Of a DNA stretch of 64,000 bases, positions 22,141 through 31,413 are shown piece by piece (within the stretch, counting starts at the first letter, position 1; each line of letters opens with the position of its first letter). The DNA lies in assembly GCA_964017185.1 (NCBI GenBank), contig OZ024877.1, positions 8,410,006 through 8,474,005 of the forward strand, given 5' to 3'. The DNA comes from Rugalucina vietnamica. Lineage: Eukaryota; Mollusca; Bivalvia; Lucinida; Lucinidae. The notes under the pieces are model-generated. The model saw only the letters and a program-made list of their open reading frames with translations. It ran no database searches and was not told the DNA's origin. Position numbers and translations under genes: made by a program.

Positions 22141-23500
22141 TTATCAAATCTCATGTCATAAGATACTGTGAGACAGTGTTTAAAACTTCCTACGATGTAT
22201 TGGTTACCTAAGCTTCACAAAAGACCATACAAAGCTAGATTTATTGCAAATTCTAGTTCTTGTACTACCACTGAACTTTCTAAATTATTAACTTCCTGTC
22301 TTACAGCTATAAAATCTCATGTTATAAGATACTGTGAGACAGTGAATGAAACTTCAAATAAAATTGGTTTTGGTTAATTAAAAATTCTGGCGAGGTGCTC
22401 AGTAAATTAAAGTGTAGAGGGTTCCGTGCGACAAGCTTGTCCACATATGATTTTTCTACTCTGTGTACAACATTACCACATAATCTAATTAAAGAAAAAC
22501 TTCTGGATTTGATAGAGTGGACCTTCAAAAGGGCATTAAAACTATGGTTCACTTTATTTGGCATGTAATGACAGAAAGGCTTTTATTCACTTCCTCTGAA
22601 TAAAGTCGGTATACACTTTGGTCATGTCAGAATGTGTGCGACGCCTTATCCTATCTCCTTGATAATATTTATGTTAGATTTGGGACCAAGTTATACAGAC
22701 AAATTGTTGGAATTCCGATGGGTACAAATTGCGCACCTCTCGTAGCTGATTTATTTTTATACTGCTACGAAAGAGATTTCATGGATTCTCTTAACCATGA
22801 TAATCAAGCTGATGTTATCGAGGCTTTTAATTCCACATCTAGGTACCTCGATGACCTTTAGTACATTGACAACCCTTATTTTGAAGGTATTGTCAATCAA
22901 ATTTATCCACCTGAACTTCAGTTGAACAAAGCCAATATCTCAGATACCGAAGCCCCCTTTTTAGATCTACATCTTTCTGTTGCAAATGGATTTGTTTTCT
23001 TCTAAAATTTATGATAAGCGCGATGACTTTGATTTTGATATAGTAAATTTTCCTTTTTTGGATGGTGACGTTCCTCGTCGTGCTTCTTATGGTGTATACA
23101 TTTCGCAACTTATTAGGTTTGCTAGAGTCTGCAATCATGTTATAGACTTCAAAGCTCGAAATAAATGTTTAACGGCGAAACTTCTCCAACAGGGCTATTG
23201 GTATCATAAACTTCGAAAAACCTTATCTAAATTTTATCGTAGACACTATGAATTGATTTCCAAATATAATGTTGGGTTAAAGACGCTTTTAAGTGAAGGC
23301 CTTTCGGAACCTGAATTTTTGAATTTTATGGTGACTTGGTTTACAAATTTAAGAAAGTTAAAGGAATTAATGATTTTTCTTTTCAGTTCAGACAGTCTGC
23401 ATGCTTAGTTTTGACCCAGTCATGGTTGATAACTATGCTGCCTTCTTTAATTGCACGCCGGTGGGTCGGGCGTCAGACTCTATGACGGCCCCGACATAAA
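22140..23500 (+). pseudogene. Penelope-like reverse transcriptase, broken copy
   Basis: Homologous to the frame at 27919 but damaged. The start is scrambled (a short duplicated segment near 22150-22200), the central part is split by frameshifts, and a TAG directly follows the catalytic YLDDL (22859-22861). An extra T in GTTTTCTTCT (about 22994) shifts the frame, and the end loses about 60 bases before CATGCTTAG. Motifs still readable are YWLPKLHKRPYKARFIANS, GIPMGTNCAPL and YLDD. The flanking 5' unit and 3' tail show it was once a longer copy. Confidence 0.85.
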
Positions 23501-24318
23501 GCTATTCATTTTAGTTGGTTGAGGCCGGAGCTTCTTGTCTGTTGCTTGGCCCACCTGGGTCCAACTGGTGATTTTCTTTTGCTCCGGAGTTAGTAGGTTA
23601 TTCGGCGCCCAGGGATCTCCATCGTCGGGCAGCTTTCTCAGTCCTGGTTTTTGATTCATCAGGATGTTTATCATGATTTATTTGTTTGTTCTTGATAATT
23701 CATTGACTAGTTAGAGATTCACCACGAGGACCGAAAAACTAACTAAATGTTATGAACCACTGCTGAAGCTGAGGGTGAGGTAAGGTACCTGTAAAACCGG
23801 CTTAAGCCCGCCAGTAACTTTGTGTTACTGATCGTTCCAAGTCGATGCTTCTGTGGTGGTTCTTTTTGTTTTGTGTATTGGTGTTTGATGATTTTTTGTG
23901 CTGTTGGTGCCTTATGTGTGTTTTCATATTTTAAGTTAAGTTAAGGTAACTGAGTGGCCACCTATTGGGAAAATAGTTGCTCATTCGGCTTACGATATGT
24001 TTCATAGTATAAGTACCTGGGGCCAGTTGTTCAAAACTTTGTTAGCTTAACATCATCGTTAAGACACCAACTTGTTAAGTAAATGCTGACTACATAAGCA
24101 AATGGTTGCATTGCAAAGGATTCTCACATTTTATCAACAAAAAATAACAGTGTATTTGTAATGTTGCCATTTGAAATTTTAACGAATCGTTAACTAACGA
24201 TGTCATTAATTTTGAACAACTGGGCCCAGATTGTTAGTTTGGTTTTTTCCCACCTTTGTTTTTGGAGTGGGAATCTTCTTTTGATTGCGCCTTTTCCTGA
24301 TCTTTGCCTACTTGTACC
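23501..24318 (+). mobile_element. PLE 3' noncoding tail, split by a MITE
   Basis: The tail contains TTGCTCCGGAGTTAGTAGG, ACCACGAGGACCGAA and GGAGTGGGAATC, and ends CCTACTTGTACCT. It is interrupted at 24019-24228. The next PLE copy starts immediately after the tail. Confidence 0.8.
24019..24228. mobile_element. GGGGCCAGTTGTTCAAAA MITE, copy 1
   Basis: Inverted ends GGGGCCAGTTGTTCAAAA and TTTTGAACAACTGGGCCCA. The uninterrupted PLE tail at 30105-30120 shows the empty site between AAGTACCT and GATTG. No clear target duplication is visible. A longer relative lies at 46256-46506. Confidence 0.8.
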
Positions 24319-25325
24319 TCTTCAAATGTGCATTAAAAACTATTTTTCACTTTGTTTGGCCTGCAATGACACAAAGGCCTTTTTCACTTCCAGTGACCAA
24401 AGTCGGTATACACTTTGGTCATGTCAGAATGTGTGCGACAACTTATCCTATCTCCTGGGTAATATTTATATCAGATTTGGGACCAAGTTACATGTATATA
24501 GCCAAACAGATGGAATTCCGATGGGTACAAATTGCGCACCTCTCGAAACTGATTTATTTTTATACTGCTACGAAAGAGATTTCATGGATTCTCTTAACCA
24601 GGATAATCAAACTGATGTTATCGATGCTTTTAATTCGACTTCTAGGTACCTCGATGACCTTTTGAACATTGACAACCCTTATTTTGAAGGTATGGTCAAT
24701 CAACTTTATTCACCTGAACTACAGTTGAACAAAGCCAATATCTCAGATACCGAATCCCCCTTTTTAGATTTACATCTTTCTGTTGCAAATGGATTTGTTT
24801 TCTTCTAAAATTTATGATAAGCGCGATGACTTTGATTTTGATATAGTAAAATTTCCGTTTTTGGATGGTGACGATCCTCGTCGTGCTTCTTATGATGTAT
24901 ACATTTCTCAACTTATTAGGTTTGCTAGAGTCTGCAATCATGTTACGGACTTCAACGCTCGAAATAATTTTCTCAAACAGGGTTATCGGTATCATAACCT
25001 TCAAAAAACATTTTCTAAATTGTATCGTAGACACTATGAATTGATTTCCAAATATAATGTTGGGTTAAAGACGCTTATAGGTGAGGGCCTTTCGGAACAA
25101 GAATTTTATGGTGACTTGGTTTACAAATTTAAGAAACTTATAGGAAGGAATGTTTTGTTTCTTTTTTTTTCATTTCAGAAAATCATTACACGTTAAAGAC
25201 GTATACAGGTTATCACTTGAATGTTATGCGATAGTCTGCGTGCTTAGTTTTAACCCAATCATGGTTGATTACATTGGTGCCTTCTTTAATTGCATGTCAG
25301 ACTGCATGATGGCCCTGACTTAAAG
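24319..25325 (+). pseudogene. Penelope-like reverse transcriptase, 5'-truncated copy
   Basis: Begins mid-protein (the TFKRALKNYGS region of the intact copy) directly after the tail of the preceding copy. GIPMGTNCAPL and YLDDLLNIDN are intact, but the same extra T (about 24797) as in the copy at 22994 gives a stop in SSKIYD. Further indels lie near 25160-25300. Confidence 0.85.
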
Positions 25326-25926
25326 CTATTCATTTTAGTTGGTTGAGGCCGGAGCTTCTTGTCTGTTGCTTGGCCCACCTGGGTCCAACTGGTGTTTTTC
25401 TTTTGCTCCGGAGTTAGAAAGTTATTCGGCGCCCAGGGCAGCTTACTGAATCTGTTGAGTCCTCGTTTTTGATTCATGAGGATGTTTATCATGATTTATT
25501 TGTTTGTTCTTGATGATTCATTGACTAGTTAGAGATTCACCACGAGGACCGAAAAACTAACTAAATGTTATGAACCACTGCAGAAGCTGAGGGTGAGGTT
25601 AGGTACCTGAAAAATCGATTTAAGACCGCCTGTCATTTTATATTACTGATCGTTCCAAGTCGATACTTCTGTGGTGGTTCTTTCATTTTAGGTATTGATG
25701 TTTAAATAATATTTTGTGCTGTTGGCGCCTTATGTTTTCATATTTTTAGTTAAGTTTAGGTAACTGAGTGGCCACCTATTGGGAAAAAAAACTGCCCATT
25801 CGACTTACGATATGTTTTCATGGTATAAGTATCTGATTGTTAATTTAGTTTTTCCCCATCTCGGTTTTTGGAGTGGGAATCTTTTTCTGATTGCGCCTTT
25901 TCCTGATCTTTGCCTACTTGTACTTT
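25326..25926 (+). mobile_element. PLE 3' tail of the truncated copy
   Basis: Same tail landmarks as 29587-30202, with a small deletion near 25435 and the end word CCTACTTGTAC. Confidence 0.8.
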
Positions 25927-26610
25927 TTTGTATCGACTATCATATCGAAGGTTGCAAAATTACAGTTATTCTCTTTGGCTCCATATAGCCAAATCTATAG
26001 GGTCACTGAAGAGGCTAAAGTAGCAGAAACCGCGGTATGGTCCATCCCTTTTCTCATTAATACGTTCACTGCTCTTAAAGGATATAAGTTTTATCTTTAT
26101 TTGCTATTACTGCAGCTGGTGTTGTTCCGTGTGGCGGCCCTAAAAATTTCCCCGTACATCTTTCATAACAAAAATGTTGCCAAATCTATAGGGTCAGTAG
26201 TCGAAAACGCGGTATGGCCTTTCTCATGTAAAATATTACCTCAGCTGGTGTTGTGCCGTGTGGTGGCCCTAAAAAGTCTCCCCGTACATCATCCATAGTG
26301 CAATTTTATATTTTCCTCTTGATCCTTTAAGGTCAGCGAGGGTATTCTGAGGAATCAGAAAATTATTATCGGTTTAGATTCCTTTGTTAACCAACGTTTA
26401 ATATATCTGGCCCCATTTGGGTTATAATGGTCTTTGTATCGACTATCCTATCGAAAGTTGCAAAATTACAGTTTTTCTCTTTGGATCCATGTTGCCAACT
26501 CTATAGGGTCACTGAAGAGGCTTCAGCAGCCGAAACCGCGGTATGGCCCATCCCCTTTCTCATTAATACGTTCACTGCTCTTAAAGGATATCAGTTTTAT
26601 TTTATTTATA
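25927..26610 (+). repeat. Tandem PLE 5' repeat units (pseudo-LTR-like)
   Basis: The unit holding TATCGACTATCC, CCGCGGTATGGCC, TACGTTCACTGCTCTTAAAG and ATTACTGCAGCTGGTG is repeated head to tail. The second pass begins near 26435, and a third partial piece with an internal deletion lies at about 26160-26230. It follows a PLE tail directly and is followed by no PLE coding region. Confidence 0.75.
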
Positions 26611-26958
26611 CGTGTATGTGCCAAATATTATGTAATGGAGAATTGATAATTTAGCAATAGTCCTCAATTGACCCAGGTGATGCTGCATGTCTATTTATTT
26701 CCCAGGTTCCCAAATATATAAGGTATAACGTTCTAGGGATGCATGTTGATCAGTCTCTATGTTTGTCTTACTCTCTGCAGAGTTTGCTTCCATATTCATA
26801 CGTTTTCTGGCTGACATGATAGAATGAGGCTGAGAGTAGGAACTCCACAAATAAATTGTAATTAATGTGTTCTGCCAATTGTTTGACAAGTACATGCACC
26901 AGGAATGCTTCATGCTCTCAAAGTTATGAGCCTTAGGAAACTAACACTTTAACGTGAC
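26611..26958. other. Unassigned stretch
   Basis: No gene or known repeat recognised. Confidence 0.35.
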
Positions 26959-27349
26959 AGGCGTAAAATAAAAATAGCCTTGTTTCCGCTAACATGCCGA
27001 AGACGGGGTAGAGTCGGTAGGTCGGAAAATCTTTTTTATTTTTTGTCTATTTTTTCTTTCTTGAAAATGGGTAAAAAGGTAGAAACGTGCTAAAATTAAT
27101 CATAAGTACTCGAAACAAACATGCGATGAAGTTTAAAACCAGTAGGAAGCTGAATGCGAGTTGACCTAGTATTGTTGAAATTATAGCAGTTTTTAAATCA
27201 TTGTCTGTTTTCCACTTCATATGTTGAGGGTCGGTCTGCATGAAAATATTTTTATTTTATTTTTGTTGGCAATAAAAACTGCAGGGTCGGCGCAAAAAAC
27301 TCAGAGTCGGTCGGGTTAGCGGAAACACAGATATTTTTTGTTTACGCCT
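26959..27349. mobile_element. AGGCGTAAA inverted-repeat element
   Basis: About 35-40 bp imperfect terminal inverted repeats: AGGCGTAAA, an A-rich spacer, TGTTTCCGCTAAC at the left and the reverse order at the right. The interior is short and has no coding capacity. Confidence 0.6.
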
Positions 27350-27699
27350 TATTAATGCACATATCATGATCCATCCATCCCATTGGGACAGGATACATTA
27401 ATATAATGCGTCAGATGGGGTTACAGCACTTAAAACAATTAGCTTATTTAATAATTTTAGACTCATTAATCCTTTGGAGATAGAAAGCTTTACCCACTCT
27501 TGTCAAACAAGAAGACGCTGGGGTCATGCCTTTCTGAAAAGAATGTGCGTCTGCCAGTAGCCTCATTCATCATGTAGCGCATTCCATCATTGTTTTAGAC
27601 TTCATGTAAAATATTATTGGTTTATCAGAACATAATATACCTGTATGCTTGAAGTGACTTGTTTTTGAAACAAAAAGCAATTTAAAAACACTTAACATG
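27350..27699. other. Unassigned stretch
   Basis: No supported feature. Confidence 0.35.
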
Positions 27700-27918
27700 T
27701 CGCGACAACATGAACAGTCATGAAGTGTTTTGTTTATCAAACCTCTTGGGTGCTTTGACGGCTCATCGGACTCTCCTTTTTTTCGTTTGTTATATCCCAG
27801 TTTTAGTAATATCTATTTATCATATGTTTACCATTAAGACTGGCTCAGTTGAAGTAGGTCAGTTACCATCTTTTGGGGAAAAAGCTGCAAAGAATGGAAA
27901 AGAAGTATCTTCACTATC

Positions 27919-29586
27919 GTGGATAAACGTATTAAGTTTTATTCACAAAATACTAATCTTTTACCTCCTAAACCCAAATCGTCATTTAGGCATTTGAAGC
28001 AGGGTATCCAAGAATTTCATAGAAAGTATGTCTTGGTTCCGGCAGATAAAGCCGCAAACAATGTTGTTGTCGTTTGTAGACTTCACTACGTTAACACCTT
28101 AAAACAGGAGCTTGATGGTACCAGGGCTTATCTGGAGACAGATACTGATGAGGTGTCTGTAGTAAATGCCCACTTAAACGATTTACCTGTTAAGTTTTCT
28201 GTTTGTGTCAATGAAGGCCAAGACAAACTTCCTACGATGTATTGGTTACCTAAGCTTCACAAAAGACCATACAAAGCTAGATTTATTGCAAATTCTAGCT
28301 CTTGTACTACCACTGAACTTTCTAAATTATTAACTTCTTGTCTTACTGCTATCAAATCTCATGTTATAAGATACTGTGAGACAGTGTATGAAACTTCAAA
28401 TAAAAATTGGTTTTGGTCAATAAAAAATTCTGGTGAGGTGCTCAGTAAATTGAAGTGTAGAGGGTTCCGTGCGACAAGCTTGTCCACATATGATTTTTCT
28501 ACTCTGTATACAACATTACCACATAATCTAATTAAAGAAAAACTTCTGGATTTGATAGAGTGGACCTTCAAAAGGGCATTAAAAAACTATGGTTCACTTT
28601 ATTTGGCATGTAATGACAGAAAGGCTTTTTTCACTTCCTCTGACCAAAGTCGGTATACCCTTTGGTCATGTCAGAATGTGTGCGACGCCTTATCCTATCT
28701 CCTTGATAATATTTATATTAGATTTGGGACCAAGTTATACAGACAAATTGTTGGAATTCCGATGGGTACAAATTGCGCACCTCTCGTAGCTGATTTATTT
28801 TTATACTGCTACGAAAGAGATTTCATGGATTCTCTTAACCATGATAATCAAGCTGATGTTATCGAGGCTTTTAATTCCACATCTAGGTACCTCGATGACC
28901 TTTTGAACATTGACAACCCTTATTTTGAAGGTATGGTCAATCAAATTTATCCACCTGAACTTCAGTTGAACAAAGCTAATATCTCAGATACCGAAGCCCC
29001 CTTTTTAGATCTACATCTTTCTGTTGCAAATGGATTTGTTTCTTCTAAAATTTATGATAAGCGCGATGACTTTGATTTTGATATAGTAAATTTTCCTTTT
29101 TTGGATGGTGACGTTCCTCGTTGTGCTTCTTATGGTGTATACATTTCGCAACTTATTAGGTTTGCTAGAGTCTGCAATCATGTTACAGACTTCAACGCTC
29201 GAAATAAATGTTTAACGGCAAAACTTCTCCAACAGGGCTATCGGTATCATAAACTTCGAAAAACCTTTTCTAAATTTTATCGTAGACACTATGAATTGAT
29301 TTCCAAATATAATGTTGGGTTAAAGACACTTTTAAGTGAGGGCCTTTCGGAACCTGAATTTTATGGTGACTTGGTTTACAAATTAAAGAAACTTAAAGGA
29401 ATAAATGATTTTTCTCTTCAAATCGGAAAAATCATATCACGTTACAGACGTATAGGTTATAACTTGAATGTTATGCGACAGTCTGCATGCTTAGTTTTTA
29501 ACCCAATCATGGTTGATAACTATGCTGCCTTCTTTAATTGCACGCCGGTGGGTCGGGCGTCAGACTCTATGATGGCCCCGACTTAA
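27919..29586 (+). CDS. Penelope-like reverse transcriptase
   Basis: 555 codons with no internal stop. RT motifs in order: VPADKAANNVVVV (28036-28074, DKA where many PLEs have DKG), YWLPKLHKRPYKARF, STYDFSTLYTTLPH, GIPMGTNCAPLVADL (GIPMG at 28753-28767) and the catalytic YLDD at 28888-28899. A thumb-like region rich in Tyr/Lys follows and ends VGRASDSMMAPT. The LPKLHK / YLDD pattern is that of Penelope-like RTs. No GIY-YIG endonuclease is visible at either end. The first codon is GTG inside a frame open from 27853; an upstream segment in another frame (27740-27917) may be its N-terminus after a frameshift near 27915. Confidence 0.9.
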   Translation: MDKRIKFYSQNTNLLPPKPKSSFRHLKQGIQEFHRKYVLVPADKAANNVVVVCRLHYVNTLKQELDGTRAYLETDTDEVSVVNAHLNDLPVKFSVCVNEGQDKLPTMYWLPKLHKRPYKARFIANSSSCTTTELSKLLTSCLTAIKSHVIRYCETVYETSNKNWFWSIKNSGEVLSKLKCRGFRATSLSTYDFSTLYTTLPHNLIKEKLLDLIEWTFKRALKNYGSLYLACNDRKAFFTSSDQSRYTLWSCQNVCDALSYLLDNIYIRFGTKLYRQIVGIPMGTNCAPLVADLFLYCYERDFMDSLNHDNQADVIEAFNSTSRYLDDLLNIDNPYFEGMVNQIYPPELQLNKANISDTEAPFLDLHLSVANGFVSSKIYDKRDDFDFDIVNFPFLDGDVPRCASYGVYISQLIRFARVCNHVTDFNARNKCLTAKLLQQGYRYHKLRKTFSKFYRRHYELISKYNVGLKTLLSEGLSEPEFYGDLVYKLKKLKGINDFSLQIGKIISRYRRIGYNLNVMRQSACLVFNPIMVDNYAAFFNCTPVGRASDSMMAPT

Positions 29587-30202
29587 AGCTATTCATTTTA
29601 GTTGGTTGGGGCCGGAGCTTCTTGTCTGTTGCTTGGCCCACCGGGGTCCAACTGGTGTTTTTCTTTTGCTCCGGAGTTAGTAGGTTATTCGGCGCCCAGG
29701 GATCTCCATCGTCGGGCAGCTTACTCAATCTGTGAGTCCTGGTTTTTGATTCATCAGGATGTTAATCATGATTTATTTGTTTGTTCTTGATGATTCATTG
29801 ACTAGTTAGAGATTCACCACGAGGACCGAAGAACTAACTAAATGTTGTGAACCACTGCAGAAGCTGAGGGTGAGGTTAGGTACCTGTAAAACCGGTTTAA
29901 GCCCGCCAGTAACTTTGTGTTACTGATCGTTCCAAGTCGATACTTCTGTAGTGGTTCTTTTTGTTTTATGTCTTGGTGTTTAAAATGTTTTGTGCTGTTG
30001 GCGCCTTATGTATGTTTTTATATTTTTAGTTAAGTTAAGGTAACTGAGTGGCCACCTATTGGGAAAATAGCTGCTCATTCGGCTTACGATATGTTTCATG
30101 GTATAAGTACCTGATTGTTGGTTTGGTTTTTTCCCACCTCGGTTTTTGGAGTGGGAATCTCTTTCTGATTGCGCCTTTTCCTGATCTTTGCCTACTTGTA
30201 CC
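29587..30202 (+). mobile_element. PLE 3' noncoding tail (reference copy)
   Basis: An uninterrupted ~615-bp tail that serves as the empty-site reference for insertions at 11401, 11774 and 24019. Confidence 0.8.
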
Positions 30203-30610
30203 CTATCTGCCAACTAGTTGTTCTTATTAGTTGAAACATAATGATTAGTTTTGCCGCATTTTTATTAATGAGTCGCCCCAAAGCTCAACTAGCTCAAATT
30301 GTGCCACCACATTCTGGGAACTTTATATAGGCTGACCATAATTATGAAACCAGTTAGGACTATTAAAGCTATGAACGTTGACCCTCCATAGATAGGCCAA
30401 GTTTTATGAACAGACCACTATGGTTATATGATTATTTACATGTATAATGTTAGTTTGTTTTAGAAACATTCTCTAGAACATTAAAGCACAACTATGGGGA
30501 TTAAATGTCACAACTTGGAGGTGGTTGATTTCGGGTACAAGACCAGATATAGTCAACTCAATTGTAGCAAACGGTATTTTATCTCGCTGCCACCGTGATT
30601 CACTTTAAAT
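30203..30610. other. Unassigned stretch
   Basis: No gene or repeat recognised between the PLE tail and the next inverted-repeat element. Confidence 0.35.
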
Positions 30611-30839
30611 TGAGCCGTGACGCGAGAAAACCGGTTTTCGGGGTTTCCGACCTCATCTGACACAAACCGGCCTGTGCAGCTACAGAAAATGGTTAGAAAC
30701 TTGAAATTTCGGATTGAGGAATAAGAGGAATTATACTATCCGTGTAGCGAAAACAAAGACGTTGATCAGTAAATGTACAGCTGATCTGCATCTTTATTTT
30801 CGCATAGGTGAAAATCTGGTTTGCTCATGACGCGGCTCA
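30611..30839 (+). mobile_element. TGAGCC inverted-repeat element, copy 3
   Basis: TGAGCCGTGACGCGAGAAAA at the left and GACGCGGCTCA at the right, type B. The central palindrome is degraded. Confidence 0.8.
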
Positions 30840-30944
30840 GAACTTTGCAAGTGCATGTTTCAATGCTGAAAGAGACTGATCCAGTTATTTAAATGTATGG
30901 TTTAGGCACTGGTTATTCGAAGGTGATATTTCTGTCGTGATTAT

Positions 30945-31110
30945 TCTTATTTTATGATTTGGTGTTGAATTCTGTTGGTGCTACCTTTAAGGAAATGGCT
31001 ACTTTAGCTTATGATATGTTTGTATAGGTTCCAGATGGTCGGTTTATTTTTCTCACCTCGGGTTTAAGAGAAGAACTTTGGTTCTAATTGCAAAGTTTCT
31101 AATCATTGTC
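30945..31110 (+). repeat. Decayed PLE tail fragment
   Basis: Keeps only scattered tail words (GAATTCTGTTGGTGC, TTATGATATGTTTGTATAGG, TTTTTCTCACCTCGGG) in the right order. Weakly supported. Confidence 0.4.
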
Positions 31111-31378
31111 AGTGATTTTTTTAATACCGTTTCAATTTTAAGTTTTTGATTTTATTCATATGTTTGAAAATACTGTTATACGAGAGGGGAAATATGGTAT
31201 AGTTAATGCATATCCGCATTGCCTTTGCCTTATCTGCGTTCGAAATTTAAAGATAACATTGACATTGAAATAAAGATGGCCTGATTGTTCAAAGTCCTGT
31301 AAAATAAAATATTATCTTTTTACGCAGTTGCTCATTTTTTTTCAACATTATTTGAATGGGACTTATCTTAAGACCGAG

Positions 31379-31384
31379 TATAAA
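31379..31384 (+). promoter_or_regulatory. Possible TATA box
   Basis: TATAAA lies 30-35 bp upstream of the first ATG of the following gene. If functional, transcription would start just before the ATG, giving a very short 5' UTR. Position is the only evidence. Confidence 0.35.
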
Positions 31385-31413
31385 TCAGTACAACTCTGGC
31401 GTTTTCTGCAAAC

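Larger units (their letters stand above)
27700..30202 (+). mobile_element. Penelope-like element, best-preserved copy
   Basis: Contains a possible upstream coding piece (27710-27917, another frame), the long RT frame and the complete 3' tail ending CCTACTTGTACC at about 30200. The 5' repeat unit seen beside other copies is absent, so this copy is 5'-truncated or has a diverged start. Confidence 0.75.
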
